A stretch of DNA of 64,000 nucleotides from Plicaturopsis crispa FD-325 SS-3 (GCA_000827205.1 KN832579.1:63242-127241); one strand, 5' to 3'; positions 11,034 through 23,551 are shown, counted from the stretch's first letter. The notes: a model not told the origin generated them from the letters alone. Made by a program: numbers and translations.

Positions 11034-12004
11034 ATGTTCCGCACACAAGCAATCCGTCCCCTCGCAGCCCGCTTCCCCGCCGTACGTACCGCCCCATCGT
11101 ACTTACTTTCACCTGACTAGTCATTAATGTGATGTTATAACACACAGGCGTCGCGAGCATACTCGATCCCCCCACCCCCATCCGGCCAGCCCACACGCGA
11201 ACCCCAAGGGGGCGGGAGCACATGGCTCTACGCCACCGCCTTCACCTTGCTCGCGGGTGGCGGCGGGTACTACTACTTCACGCAGACGCCCAGCGGCGAG
11301 CGCCTCGCGCGCAAGGCCAAGGCGGACGAGGAGCGCATTGTCGCGAGCGCGAAGGACCTTGGGGCGAGCGCGAAAGACCTGGGGAAGGCGGGCAAGGCGC
11401 GCGCGGAGGACGCGAAGGCGCAGACGGAGGAGAAGTTTGGGGAGTATAAGGTGCGCTTCCTTCCTTCTTCTTACACTCTCTTAGCCTTCGATTAAACGTT
11501 GTTAATTGTGGGTAGGCCGCGAGCAAAGACAAAATCGACGCCCTAACGTCCGACGCGCGTAAACGCTTCGAGGCAGCCGAGAAACAGCTCGCAGAGGTGC
11601 GTGCGCGCGGGGAGTCGGCCGCTGTTGGGGCGCGCGACGCGGCGGAGCGGCAGTACGAATCCACCAAAGCGGACTACGAGCACGCGAAAGCCAAGTTTGC
11701 GGGGGAGTGGGATGCGCAGAAGGCGCGGTGGGGCGCTGAGAGGTCGAGGGTCGAGGGGCGGGTCGATAACGCTGCGGACAATGCGAAGGCGCATGCGGAC
11801 AATGCGAAGGCGCAGGCAAACAACGCCGCAGGGAGGGTAGACGCGAAAGTACAGGAGGGGAAGGAGGAGGGCAAAGCGGGCTGGTTCAGCTGGCTCGGGT
11901 GGGGCGAGAGCAAGGCGTCTGACGCGAAGCGGGGTGCGGCGGGGAAGGTCGAGGCGGGGGCGGAGGATGTTAGGGAGGGGGCGAGGGATGTGAGGCGGTC
12001 GTAG
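11034..12004 (+). CDS. Mitochondrial-type single-pass protein with a long Ala/Lys/Glu helical region (279 aa)
   Basis: Exons 11034-11081, 11148-11450 and 11516-12004 give an 840-nt frame. The N-terminus (MFRTQAIRPLAARFPA, then ASRAYS) is Arg/Ala-rich without acids, as in a mitochondrial presequence. One membrane segment follows (LYATAFTLLAGGGGYYYF). The rest is an amphipathic, LEA/apolipoprotein-like region with repeats such as KAHADNAKAQANNAAGR, and a conserved end GWFSWLGWGESKASDAK. Fungal proteins of this layout are often annotated as calcofluor white hypersensitive protein; I infer membership from memory of the layout. An inner- or outer-membrane mitochondrial location is likely. A 3'-exon copy lies at 9368-9650. 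Confidence 0.8.
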
Positions 12005-13163
12005 GAGAAGGCGAGGCGGTTGGAGATGTAAAATATTGCTTAGTATGAATGGATAACCGCCTGTTGTTCTGCATCTTGCCTGCGTGGATGCAGTTGGCGA
12101 CGGTAGAGTAGCGCGCAAATCGAACAAGGAAATAACGCACGGGACTCACTGCATGGATTACAGTTGTAAGTCACATATACATTTTACCAATACACCCGTT
12201 CGGTTCTTCACGTCCCTTGGCTTCGGGGCTCCATAATCCCCGAGTACGCAGCCCGCGAGGAGAATCGGTAATCTGCTACATACACTAGCCAGTGGCCATA
12301 CAATTCGGTGCCTTACAACATGGAAGTATAACAAACATGTATAACTGCGGACCTGAGTAGAGTCAGTGCAAGTTCGGACTTCACAGACGGAGCGCTCACC
12401 ATTTAGGGTATTCAGGATTTAAATTCGGGACACTCGACGGCGTCGTATACGCGTGTATCATTCATGGCCGTCGTAATAAACACCCCGCGCCGCATAGGGG
12501 TGCGCGATCATCCTACTGCTAGTTCCGTCGCAGATACCTGAAACAAAAAGCGCATTGAAGAGTTCAAAACAAAGTCAGTGATGAGGATGGGTAGCATGGG
12601 CGGAGAATCATGAGTACCTTCCCTGCTTTCCCGATCCGACGACGAATCTGTGAGCGAGATAAAAGTGATCAAGGACTGAGGGATACATGCATGATGTGTC
12701 GGCATTGCTTCCGTCCGCATAGGGCAAAGGAGGGTATGAGTCCTCCAAGTGTGTGGACATCAACGGTGTGTCTACGTGAGTCCCCTGGGTCAGAAATCCA
12801 CGACTGAGACTGTATGATATGTCCACGTACCTCGTTGCTCTCACGGGCCTATGGATGGTCTGCAACGCTCGGAAGTGGAGTCGTAGTATAGTATTCCTGT
12901 CGGCGCATTAGCCCTATGTAAGCGTCATAAGTATTGCAGATGCAGGCGCACAAGCAGGTGCCCGTGTCTTCCTCGACGTGCGCCATATTTCTTTCGTGCG
13001 ACGAGCCCCGGAAGAAGAGGATCCATTGGGCCCGGATACCAATATTAATTGCACGATGAACATGTCTGCTGTGTCTCTCCGCGAAGCCTGCATCAATACT
13101 GTATTCTCAACTTGCATTCTACTTAACAGCCTGAGCCTGAGAGTGAATAGAAGGCATACGCAC
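12005..13163. other. Intergenic with decayed 3' sequence of HLP copy 4
   Basis: No intact gene. The stretch 12430-12545 resembles 17005-17110, which lies just downstream of copy 6 on the same strand (shared blocks such as CCGTCGTRATA and CCTACT...TCGTCGCAG). This fits a decayed copy-6-like gene whose 3' flank survives here. Confidence 0.45.
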
Positions 13164-13324
13164 GTGTTCAGTTCGTCCCGGATGTCCACCGAGGCCAGTG
13201 GACCGAGTGATAGAGTCCCTCCGTGCGTTGATGAGCGTGCACTCGGAAGGTGTGCGAACGAGCGAGACACCGCAGCGAGTATTCCGCTGATGACGCCGAT
13301 GATAGTGGACGATGCTTCAGACAT
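13164..13324 (-). pseudogene. HLP-QxEF family relic, copy 4
   Basis: From 13324 the minus strand reads MSEASSTIIGVISGILA, then FAHLPSAR and later DIRDEL, the family exon 1 pattern. The exon is 161 nt instead of 224, lacking 63 nt that should encode the charged helix after HLPxAR, yet it still ends in phase 2 at a GTGCGT donor. The expected exon 2 cannot be read: a plausible acceptor follows, but the frame stops after about 14 codons and no QxEF motif appears. I call it a decayed copy; a very divergent functional gene is less likely. Confidence 0.5.
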
Positions 13325-15302
13325 GGTTTCCTCGCGTCGTGGTGGTTTGCTCGCGTCGTTGTGGGATTCCTACTGGTCAGGATTGAAAGGGCTTGAGGAC
13401 ATCGATTCGGCCGGACAGCCTTGCAGGTCGGAGAGAAGACCGGATGCGGCTAGTAAACAAGCGCCCATGTTTCGTGACCAGCACAGCTGCGATGGAGTAG
13501 AGTCATTTTACTGATAATGCAGGCAGCAGAAGTTCCAGTGACCAAGTTCAAAAGCTGCGATGTTGTTCGAAAGCTGGGCGCCAGGCAGTACAGCAAAAGC
13601 GACGCGTCAACAACGCGCAAACACCGCGTCAATAATTGGCGTGTCCGACAGTAGTGAGTACTAGACCACCACGAATTTGTCAAAAACATCGATATGCTGG
13701 CGTACACTCTCCGACTCCCTCTTCCACGCATAGGACATCTCGTGGGTATCATTCAATGTCGAAAGCTGAGCGGTGACGACTCGTACCACCCAGCACCGAC
13801 TCGGACTCGGCGGATCGTGCGATTTTTTTACTTTCGAGTTTGGGTGCCCGCACCACATATTGCACTCTGGCTGCTGGCGCCTGATATCGAGCAGCCCCCT
13901 CTCCTTTACCCTTCCCCGCGCCCGGCCGCACGCCGTAAAAAGATACAAAGAAAAAAATGGGTCGGAAAAATGGCTACGAAAAATCCCCTCCGAAGCCCCA
14001 GTGCCATCGTGACGATGCAGATGCGATTCGTGGAGATGTCCCATAGTGCTATTGAGCACGTTCGGATGGTGTGGTTTCACCATCGAGTCTCGAGACCGGG
14101 CAGGCGAGCTCGGACTTGAACGGTGCGATTTTTTCCCCCTTACTCTCGAGTTTGGGTGCCCGCACAGATCGCGCACTGGCACCTGAAATCAACCACCCCG
14201 CTGTTCTGTGTCCTCCCCGCGCCCGGCCGCTCGCCGTAGAAAGATATGAGAGGGTCGGAAAATGGATAAAATCCTTTATCCTGCGAACGCAACGATGCAG
14301 ATTCAGATGCGCATGCGCGCTGCCCTCAGGCTCGCCGATCGTCCTTCCCCATTTCGTCTCCCTGCGCAGTACAGTGCCAGAATGTATAAGCTGGGCGGCC
14401 TTGACCCATACTGCCTTTGAGCAGGCGGCACCGGCGGTGCGATTTTTGCTATCGAGTTTCGGGACCGGGCCTCTGCAACACGCGGCACCATACTACCCTG
14501 GACCTCTTGCCGCGCACCTTTTGGCTGTACCGTTTGGCGTCCCCGTCACACTTTAAGTACTATCTAAAGCGTGTCCGCACGCTTATACACGGTGCAAATG
14601 CAATATCGAGCCTGATGCTCATTGTTTCTTCCACCACGTTGACTGCTATGTCCCACGCAGTGGAGGTACTAGTCTGCAGCGCACACTCTACCGGCTATAC
14701 TCCATTATCTCGCCACACGCATTCCTGGTCACCGTCTTGCACCGAATTCACACAAGCATTCCTACATGGAATGGCAGAATAAAATGAATGTCCTGTCACA
14801 TGTCACAGCTGATACACTGTACGGATAGTCATGTTATGGTGGCGGCTGGTCTGATAATGATGGTCTGGCGACCCCAGAATGTGAAGTTCTGGGCAATTAT
14901 GGGTTATATAGGGAGTCAGGGGACTGTCTCTCTATTCCTACAGCGTTTCCATAATTGACCCTACCTACTGAGGCATGCAAACGAGCAGCCCCGGACCAGG
15001 TCAAGAACGTAGCAGCGTCTGGGTAAACCTCTTCACATGTTAAAGGGCCTTTCGTCGTGGCCTCTTCTATCAGCTGGGACATTACGAAGTGTTAGCTAAT
15101 TTATTAGATACCATGTAGTAGTTTACCATAGAGGTCACAACTGGCATGTTCGGGACGCGGACCACGCCAGGATAATACAACTTCCTTCCTTCCTTCCTTC
15201 CTAGTGAGTACCAGCAGTGAACTCATTAATATTGCTGCGTGGATAGTAGCGCGCTATGAACTCGCAAGCCTAGGACCGACGTGTAAAAAAACATGCATGG
15301 AT
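13325..15302. other. Intergenic, repeat-bearing
   Basis: Holds the repeats at 13810-14470 and a CTTC microsatellite at 15181-15201. No gene recognised. Confidence 0.5.
13810..14470. repeat. Degenerate direct repeats, about 310 bp period
   Basis: GTGCGATTTTT followed shortly by TCGAGTTTGGGTGCCCGCAC occurs near 13817 and 14123, and a shorter version (GTGCGATTTTTGCTATCGAG) near 14435. CCCCGCGCCCGGCCGC follows the first two at similar distance. The units are diverged and encode nothing recognisable. Confidence 0.6.
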
Positions 15303-15879
15303 TTAATACAATCCCAATGAATTCGTATTCGAGGGTATCTTCTCCAACTCCTCTTCCTCCTCATCGTCGCTGTCAATGAAGCCAGCGCTGAAGTCTGAGC
15401 TGACGGATCCAGATGGTGTTCCAACTTCTGTAAAGTCGGAGAAATGTGGCCAAGGCACGCGGTCTCTCGAGAAAGGCGAGAACCTAGACGGCAGAAATGC
15501 GAAATCTTCCCTTCTAACCTCAGTCCTAGCATCGTTCTCCATGGCTGCCTACTCGCAATTAAAGAAAAGCGAGTTGATGTCGATTCAGTTAGTCTCGACA
15601 ATACGCAGGCATATACGCGCGGACGACTACACACCACAATCTGCGCAAGCACAGCATTGTGTGCGTGCATATCGGATGCAGAACCGGCACCATATGGCAC
15701 GCCCTCGTAGTGAGACCTGCCTCCCCTCGCACGAGGATGGGGGCTAGTCGAGGAGTCTACGAAGAATGTGTATCAAGAACGCTTTGCACTGTCCGCATAT
15801 GGCTCACTGTGTAGGTAAGCATCTGCCGTCCTTGAGGCACCCATCCGCGTCCACCACCGTAGCTGTAGCTGACCTGCGC
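15303..15879. other. Downstream of HLP copy 5; one unassigned short ORF
   Basis: A 79-codon frame on the minus strand (15303-15542) ends in an acidic run (DSDDEEEEELEK). It could be a terminal exon of an unknown gene, but copy 5 already stops at 15880, and no upstream exon was found. Confidence 0.3.
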
Positions 15880-16583
15880 CTACAAGGCATCATCAGCTTC
15901 CACATATCGAGAATAATATGGGCAATGCATCTTACGATCTGACATCGGTCTCGCAGTCTGCATAGAGCGGACACCCTTATCCGGTGCCGGCCAAGAGATC
16001 GTCTTTCGTGGCAGGTCATTCAATTCGACGCCGTCATGCACGTCGATTACGATCCCATTCTCGCCTTGCAGGAGATCCTAGGCGAGGTGTAAACCCTGTG
16101 TAAGCTACTGTGCAAAAGGATAAAAAGAGGTACGCACGATCATTCGCGCGCGAAGAGCCCGTGCTTTATAGCAGCTGTATTCAATCTCGAACGACAGGCC
16201 CTTGAAGAATTCGGCCCATTGCTGCCAATGGGCGACAGCACGGTGGGCACGGTAGCGCAGCCCGCACGCCTCGCGTCTAATACTTTTCCATACGCAAGCG
16301 CACGAGGGGATCAGCGACGTAGATATGATAACGATGTCACATCCAAAGGGACATACACAGATAGCTCGGCTTGAAGGTCCTTGTCCTCCCTGGCCCGACA
16401 ATACACCTCCGTCTCGCGCAGAAGCTCATCCAGCCGCCGGATCCGTGCGTCGGGTAGATGCGAGCAACAAAAGAGTGTAGCGTACAGGCAGCCTAGGATG
16501 CCGATGAGTGCGCTGATCACGCTGATAATGGTTGAGAATGATGTGAATGCGGTGCCGGCCCCATCGCTCGCGAGCGGGGACAT
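15880..16583 (-). CDS. HLP-QxEF family protein, copy 5 (187 aa)
   Basis: Exons 16357-16583, 16138-16276 and 15880-16077 give a 564-nt open frame. Exon 1 encodes IISVISALIGILGCLYATLF, SHLPD and RRLDELLRETEVY, and ends in phase 2. Exon 2 is 139 nt, two codons shorter than the usual 145, and encodes RYRAHRAVAHWQQWAEFFKGLSFEI. Exon 3 begins DLLQGEN, echoing DLEED of copy 2, and ends ADDAL. The same total length as copy 3 points to a common ancestor. Function unknown. Confidence 0.78.
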
Positions 16584-17271
16584 CGGTCCACGCTAAGAGG
16601 GGTGCTGAATTTGGTATAGGCGGCGTGCGTGAGGCGTTAGAGTCAGATCCCTCGTAAGTCGACGACTCGAGTAAGTCGCCGGGATAGAGGTGAGATGCGC
16701 ACTGCACAGCACATAGTGGTAGAGCTTGCAGGGTGGGAACATACATTTAGACGCGCGCTGGGCTATGTGCACTGGCTCCGGTGACGGTTATGCCATCGGG
16801 ACCGAGTGCAGTCTTCTCTATCATATCACGTTCGTATCTGCAGGACATCCCGGGCCGAGTCGGATATTCCTCAAGAGTTCCTACAACAAAAGAAGTTCTG
16901 CATTCTGGATTCTGGATACAAACCCACTCGTCGTCACTGAGTAGTGGAATCAGTGTGTATACAAATACTGTAAGCGGGGCATGTGTCCGCACCAAGTGGA
17001 ATACACAGCGTCTTCGCACGCGTTGCGCGCATCGTCATGTCCGTCGTGATATATACCCCGTGCTGCATACCGGAGAGCAATCAGCCTACTATCGTCGCAG
17101 AACTCTGAAAGCGTCCAAAGTGTGCAATGTCAATTGGAAAGAAGAGCTGCATAGGTCGTGGCCAAATTCACCGATATGGATAGGTAGAAGCAGCAAGGCA
17201 ATCCTTCCTCTGCTGTTCGCGCGGAAGGGAAGTCGAATGCGCGTCATCCGAGGCTTGTAAATGCCACACCT
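16584..17271. other. Intergenic; 3' flank of copy 6
   Basis: About 17005-17110 resembles 12430-12545 downstream of relic copy 4. The rest has no recognisable gene. Confidence 0.45.
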
Positions 17272-18260
17272 TCACCGCGTCACCTGTAGCGAAATCAATT
17301 TGTTTAAAACGCTACGCCCCAAATGAGACGAGCAGAAACCCTCACAGATGAAGGTCGACGCGTAGGGAGTCAACGATTCATTATCGTCCTCCGTACAAGA
17401 CTGGCTTGTACACGACGAGTGACTTCCAATAGATATAACCCAGTCTGTGGAGTCGTCTATCCTATGGGGCTTTAGTCATGATTTGTAGCGATACGATCGA
17501 GCGAGGACTTACCATCGGACAGGCATTCGGAAGGCGGTCTACCGGGGATGTCAGGCCCAGAAGGTCGCTCGGGCGACAAAGACAGTACAGAAGCTGCATC
17601 CGATACTAAATGTCAAGCACCCCTGTATGCAGGCTGGGTAACTGAACGTACTGTTGGAATGTGCACTGTGGCCACCAGTTGAGAAGGAGCGACCACCCGA
17701 CATGGTCAATGCGATGTCCAAGTCTTCTATTGCGCGACGTTCGATAGCTTGATGTGCCTGACAATATCCGGAAGTGAGCACCACGCAACTGGAATGTCGT
17801 ATGACTAGCATGTTGTAATCACCTTTAATTGCATATTCACGCGCTGAACGAGCTTGAAGGTACGGTCGATGGCCATCGACGTTCCCCGTGCGAACTCTAG
17901 CCACTGGCGAGACAGGGTAGCCCTGGCGACGCGTCGTCGATGCCGTGCCATTCTCGTAGCGATGCTGGAATCGACCATAGAGAAACGTAGTCAGTAAGGG
18001 TGACGGGAAACGGGAAACGGGGTACGGTGGTCTCACATAGATAGTTGTTCGTGTATATCGTCTCGCACAAGGTGAAACCACGCAGGGTCCTCCTCGATGA
18101 TCAAGAGATACAGGGCTTCAGTTTCGCGGTATAGATCCTCGAGGCGTTCGAGGCGGGCAGTCGGTGAATATGCGTGGCCTATAGCGTGGACAGTCGCACA
18201 CGACATGTCCACAATCCCTACCGTTGCAGAAATGGCCGTCGAGAATGATAGAGGCAACAT
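17272..18260 (-). CDS. HLP-QxEF family protein, copy 6 (249 aa)
   Basis: Five exons (18037-18260, 17823-17964, 17652-17757, 17513-17605, 17272-17456) give a 750-nt open frame with introns of 46-72 nt. The first helix is less hydrophobic than in other copies and the HLP motif is replaced by AYSPTARLERLEDLYRETE. Exon 2 (142 nt) encodes RHRRRVARATLSRQWLEF followed by ARGTS. Exon 3 begins near AIERR, as in copies 8-12. The C-terminus is Ser-rich with a cysteine cluster (SHSSCTSQSC, then FICEGFC). Membrane insertion is doubtful because of the polar residues in the first helix. The last two exon joins are the least certain. Confidence 0.65.
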
Positions 18261-19835
18261 TGGCACCGAGATTATTCGCCCTGTCGTAGTGCTAAGTGCC
18301 GCTTATATGCAATGGCATGTCCTTGGCTCGTTATTCTGTCATAGGTATTAGCCTTCGGGTGCGACGCGAACTTATCGGTCGGGAGACCCACTCACTGGCA
18401 GCCCAGCGCCGAGGGCATCCTGATGGTTTCGCTTCTGTATACAGCGGATTGTACCAAAGATCTCACACAGTGATTCTGCCGCAGGGCTATCCATTACCCC
18501 CGGATCAGTATTGCGAGCCAAGATGGCAGTCAGCGGAACAGGTACTCACCTCGGATTGGTACTATCGACGTTGTGGAATCGCTTCCCAAATGCTATGTCG
18601 TCGCTGGACTTCGTTGAGGGCATCACAGCGCATTTGGATTGGTAACTTGCATCGAACGTAGACATGCTCGCACTCGCCTCCGGGTCGAGCTTGTACGAAG
18701 GAGGGGCACTGTCGGGTCCTATTGACAGAATGGTGCAGGGAGCTTCAACTTTCAAGTGCCGCCAACCCACTCGGAGATCCGAGACACCTTGATTGGCTTC
18801 CTCGACTGTGAGCTAGCATGCATCACAATCCGAAGCCTACGATACTAGAAAATAACTCAAGATGGCCCTCAAGTTTCAACGCTCAGCTTAGCAGCAGAAG
18901 GTAGAAGATACAACTTCAACTAAGGTACACACCCACTTGGACTCCGGCCATCTCGACCTAGTAAACTATTTGGCGATGAAATCGAGGTTTGCGTGAGATC
19001 TGCAGCCGTCACGGTCTCACGGGGACTTCAGAATTGCAGAGTCGCTACCTGTCGCTACATGGGAGAGCCGCGTAACGTCAAATCCGTCTCTGTCGACACC
19101 ACGGGGGAGGGTCGTAGAGGTCGCGTTTGTCGAGGCAAGTCGCAGCCAGTCCTAAGCCTTTAGAGAAAGAAAGGGTCCATGTCGACAGAAGACCATGCTA
19201 GAGATTTGCGCAGGCATCGGGCAATGGACAGATGCGTAGCACTCCGTTTCAGAAAAGTCCGTGCCACGCCTGGTCCGAGTCGTGGCAGTCGCAATGCCAT
19301 GTAGGGAAGTATAACGCTTTGTCGACGATGAGAATGATGGGGTAACCAAACTGGAGCTCGAGGAGCTTGTCGAAGGGGCTGTCGAAGCCCTTGTGAAAAC
19401 GTTAACGTTTCTTGATCCTGGCGTCGAGTCGACGAGCATCTCCGGAGGAAACGGCACCAGAACGGCACACATGGGTATCGACGTCGTTTGTCACAGTTTG
19501 CTACTCCTCCACTCGGACAACAGGTGGGTTGAACGTTGAAGCTTATTACTCGTACTATAGTTTAGATTTTCAGATCTTTGGACAGGCTTTCAAAAAGACA
19601 GCATATATATATCAGGCCTACTCTCAGAGTGGTCGGCTCTGACATGGTGGTGAAAAGGGACAAACATATTGCTACTTGCGCCACGGCGGCAGGTAAGAAA
19701 CCGTGTAAAGCACTGTGAAGAACGTAAGAGGAGACTTGGTTTGGAGTACTAAAGTACAGTGGGGGTCGGGACCGACAAAGAGCACTCTATTTCATGGACC
19801 TACACGGGGCTAAAAGCCCAGGCAGGCTGAAGGTC
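18261..19835. other. Intergenic
   Basis: About 1.6 kb without a recognised gene between copies 6 and 7; open frames near 19150-19470 are low-complexity and unsupported. Confidence 0.45.
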
Positions 19836-20635
19836 CTACCTGATCGCCCTTGCCGTCCCTCCGGACGCCCAGAGCCTCGTCCAAACGAAGCCGGAAAGGC
19901 CACCACCCGCCAGTCGTACGAGCGCGGCTGGAGGGTGGCTACGAAGCTCTGCAATGGCGAGGCGAGGGGGAGGTCGTGGAAGATGCGATGATGAAGACGG
20001 GGAAGTGCCGCGCTCGGCAGAGGGGGGATGAAACGAGGACGCACCGCCGGATGTCGCGTATGGTTCAGGGACAGTCCAGCTTGCCGGACCGTTGGGACGG
20101 CGTCGCGCGTTGGGTATTGGAATGATCTCCGCTGCGGGAGGCGGCTTTGCGTATGACATATTAGTGGGGTCGCGTATGCGATAAAGTGTCGGCTCACCTG
20201 TAACCGTACGTGGACCCGACGCAGCCTAAAGGCGGTAAGGCTGATGGCGAATGACAATCCGCGTGTGAATTCAATCCATTGCGCGTACATACTCGTCGCT
20301 GCGTCGACACGTATTCGATGTCTGTCTCGCTGCGCCGCGATGCTAGAGAAAGAAGGAAATAGTTAGCCAACGCGAACGTCGCGGAATCGGGGAAGGCGCA
20401 CTCACGTGGATAGTTGCGCGCGGATGTCTTCCCACTCGAGCTGGAACCGCGCTGAGTTTTCTTCGACTGCGGAGAGATAGGCCGCCTCTGTCTCGCGCAG
20501 TGAGCTCTCCAGGCGGTCAAGGTGGGTGTGCGGGAGGTAGGAGTAGCAGATGGCCAGGAAGGCCATGAACAGCCCGGTCGCGCCAGCGATGATGCCGACA
20601 ATCGACGTGAATGTCGCGTACGCTTGGGCTGTCAT
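19836..20635 (-). CDS. HLP-QxEF family protein, copy 7 (227 aa)
   Basis: Exons 20406-20635, 20198-20342 and 19836-20144 give a 684-nt frame. Exon 1: IVGIIAGATGLFMAFLAICY, then YLPHTHLDRLESSLRETEAAY (a YLP variant of HLP). Exon 2 (145 nt): RHRIRVDAATSMYAQWIEF then TRGLS. The C-terminal exon is Pro/Ser-rich (PPPAAEIIPIPNARRRP, later SSSSHLPRPPPR) and likely disordered. A run of 15 G (20681-20695, C on the coding strand) lies about 45 bases upstream of the start. Function unknown. Confidence 0.78.
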
Positions 20636-22750
20636 CTTCGAGATGGCGTTGGTCTTTGAATGCGTGTTGGTGGACGTTGTGGGGGGGGGGGGGGGATACT
20701 GGTGAATGGACGATGGAATGTCATCTCGTTCGTCGACTGGACGTGCATTTTTATGCCGGGTGGATCTGGAAATGTAGCAGCGGGCGTCGAATTGCTCGAA
20801 GAGAAGCCGCCCTCTCACGCGAAGTTCAAATCGTAGAGCCTGGTTCGAGCAAAGTCCATATACGGACACGCCGCAAAAGAATTGCATCACCTACAATAAA
20901 CGGCGCGGATTGTATAAGCTGCTGCGGCGTCAGAACATACCAATCCGTGCGAGAAACACGCTTCTCTAATCAACGTGCGGGCGGGGACATGGTTCTTGCC
21001 ATCGATTTGTTCCAATGCTATGCCAGATAAGTGACCCTGGTGCCTCGGCGTGCAGCTGCTTTAGGCGTAACGGCGGGCGTTTTGCTGTCGCAATGCGTCC
21101 TCTCGTGTTTCAGGTGGGTTTGCGCCGTTCGACTGTTTCTGGATTCCTATCAAGGATCGCACTTCTTTGCGGGCTTGTGTCGAAGGCTACCAAAGGGATG
21201 GCGCGAACGGAGCTGAAAATTGCCAATCTGGGGGAACGGAAGAGCGTGCATAGCCAGGTCTTGCGTTCGGATGTCGGAAAGGGTGTGACTGCCATGCGCG
21301 AGGCTAGCGAAGCGCTCCGACCTGCAATCGATCTGTTAGTGCTTAAGAGAGAGAGAAACAGTAGTGTACGATACCTGTAGCGAGCATTTTGCCGGTATTC
21401 CGTGCTTCATGTACTTGGCCCTCTCGCGACATATTGCAGATTGAGGCCAAAGAGCGACTGTCGCAGGCTGGGAGTGCGGTATCCATCGAGGTCGAGGCAG
21501 AACATGTGCACGCTGCCTGGCTTCTTTTTGCCTTGCCGCAAGTCACACTCGGAAGAGTGTGTCGATAAACCGGGTATGGCGGAACTCCATCTCAAAATGC
21601 CTCCAATCCGTTGGATTAGACCGTCCGTAGTTGCGACAACGGGCGCGATATCGAGGTATATATCTTACTCGCAGCATTTCAGTAAATACTAGATCTATCA
21701 ATCGTGATAGTCACACTCACAGCGGTAGGGGCACGTGGGGGGCAAGTTGCTGTTCCCGCCACCCGTGAATAAGCGGAAGAGTCACTGTGGATAGGCCTAT
21801 AACTCGTCGAGACATTCAATATTCGCAGACAAGAGATGAGATATTTCTACGCACCGGGAAGCCCTAAGGTCGAAACAACTCTAGTCACGCCGGCGAACGA
21901 CTCGAAGGCAACATCGACCAGAGACTGTAGCTATGGACGCGCATGCAGTGACGACGATAGGACAATACATCTCAGTCCCAGTGACTTTTGCCCATTAGTA
22001 GGAAGTAAAGCTTGACGACGGCTTCAAGTCGATCTTGCCCGATGCCAGCGAGGACGATATGAGATAAAAATCTGAGCATGCTCATGGCGCGGCATAAGCT
22101 AAGCAGAGAGGCATTCGCAGGAGCTAGCTGGACAAAAACAAACAGGTATCATTGGCAACCAGATACTTGAGAGATGGGGGAAACAAAGAGAGACGTCTTG
22201 GGAAAAGGATGGCCATATCGATACGCGATGCTCGTTGTCGGCATCCTCCTCCGGCATCCCCAAAACAGCACATTGTCAACAAACAAACCGCACTCTAACT
22301 TGAAATCATTTGTTTCCCCGGGCACAGAAAATCGATTCCGTCTTACCTCGGGCCATACCTAACGATTTCTCTAAGAGCTATAAAGGCGTGGTTTACTGAG
22401 GGGTCACTGTGGACTCTGCATGTCGCAACCCGAGGTCGCGGGAAAGTCAACTACTGGAGGAAAAGGAAAAGACAACGCGTTGGCGTCTTCGACTCTTCGC
22501 GCGAGGTAAGTATTGTTTTTTTTCTCATTTAAGGCAGTACTTGTATGACATGTTGCTAGAGGTTGCTAGCTCACCGTTGTCAACAGGAATGTGATATAAC
22601 CATCCCGTAGCGATCCTTGACCCAATCTATCAAGACCGTTTCTAGTGGACCTGTCCAAGTAGACTGAGATGCAGCCCGTCCTGCGGATACTTCACCCTTC
22701 TCACACGTCGGTTGATGGCCTGGCACGCCCGGAACATGACGGACGGTATC
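20636..22750. other. Intergenic
   Basis: Contains the G15 run at 20681-20695. An open frame at 21015-21380 (+) has no recognisable domain. Nothing else is supported. Confidence 0.45.
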
Positions 22751-22933
22751 TCATCGTATGCCAGCAAACGGTGCATACTCGCGATCTGGAGCGAAAACAC
22801 CGACGCGTCCTGCATATCCTCGCACGGTGCCCTCAAACTGAGTGCTCGTCAGGAGAGTCATTGTCCTAGGCTTGAAGATGCGAGGGAGTGTGGGACGCGC
22901 CCCCTCCGTCATGTCCGCGTTGATCTTGCTCAA
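22751..22933 (-). pseudogene. Possible relic of a beta-lactamase-fold gene
   Basis: The minus strand reads GARPTLPRIFKPRTMTLLTS, which resembles GGAHLATHARILKPETVALL of the intact gene at 26494-28318. Flanking exons cannot be joined, so this looks like a small decayed fragment. The match is short. Confidence 0.35.
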
Positions 22934-23551
22934 GCCGCCCGACTGGATCGCGTCAGAGCACAGGTCAGACTGTAAACAAATAGCTGATGCGTATGTTTTT
23001 CTGGCCTTTCTTAAAGACCCATGTAAAAATCAATTTAGGCAGAGCTACAACTAGCTGCTGACGGACCGGAGTGTGATGGCGTACGGGCGGCCTCTCGGGA
23101 AACCCCCGACCAGGTTTATGCTATGGCTGACGAGCAGACGGAGACGAGGCACTTCGAAACTAAAGGTATCAGTACCATTTCATTGAGCTCTATTCGTACT
23201 TGTGAACGCTGGATATATCTGAATCTGACATTTCCCAACATCCAGGATTGCTTTCGTTGGTAAAAGTTGGCATGCTCGACAAGTCTATGGGTTTGTCGAG
23301 GGCATAAGTTCAGTCGTCGTTGACCTCTTAGCGCCGAAAGTCGGACGAGCTGATGATAGGCTATCTCTCACGGTGGGTGCTAATATTAATGACGCTGAGG
23401 GCCAGTGCAAGAGACAATGGGACAATGAACGACCCTGGTGGCGCGACCACGTGCGCACATTCCACCACAATAAATGAACGGCGCGTCGTTTACTCTCCTT
23501 GTCTCTCAACTTTACATTGACGTTCTCTCTTATTCCCCACCTGAACATCGA
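22934..23551. other. Intergenic, upstream of the F-box gene
   Basis: No gene recognised; presumably includes the F-box gene promoter. Confidence 0.45.

Noticed and set aside
11543-12127. 194-codon frame antisense to the mitochondrial-type gene
   Set aside because: Mirror of a repetitive Ala/Lys-coding exon.
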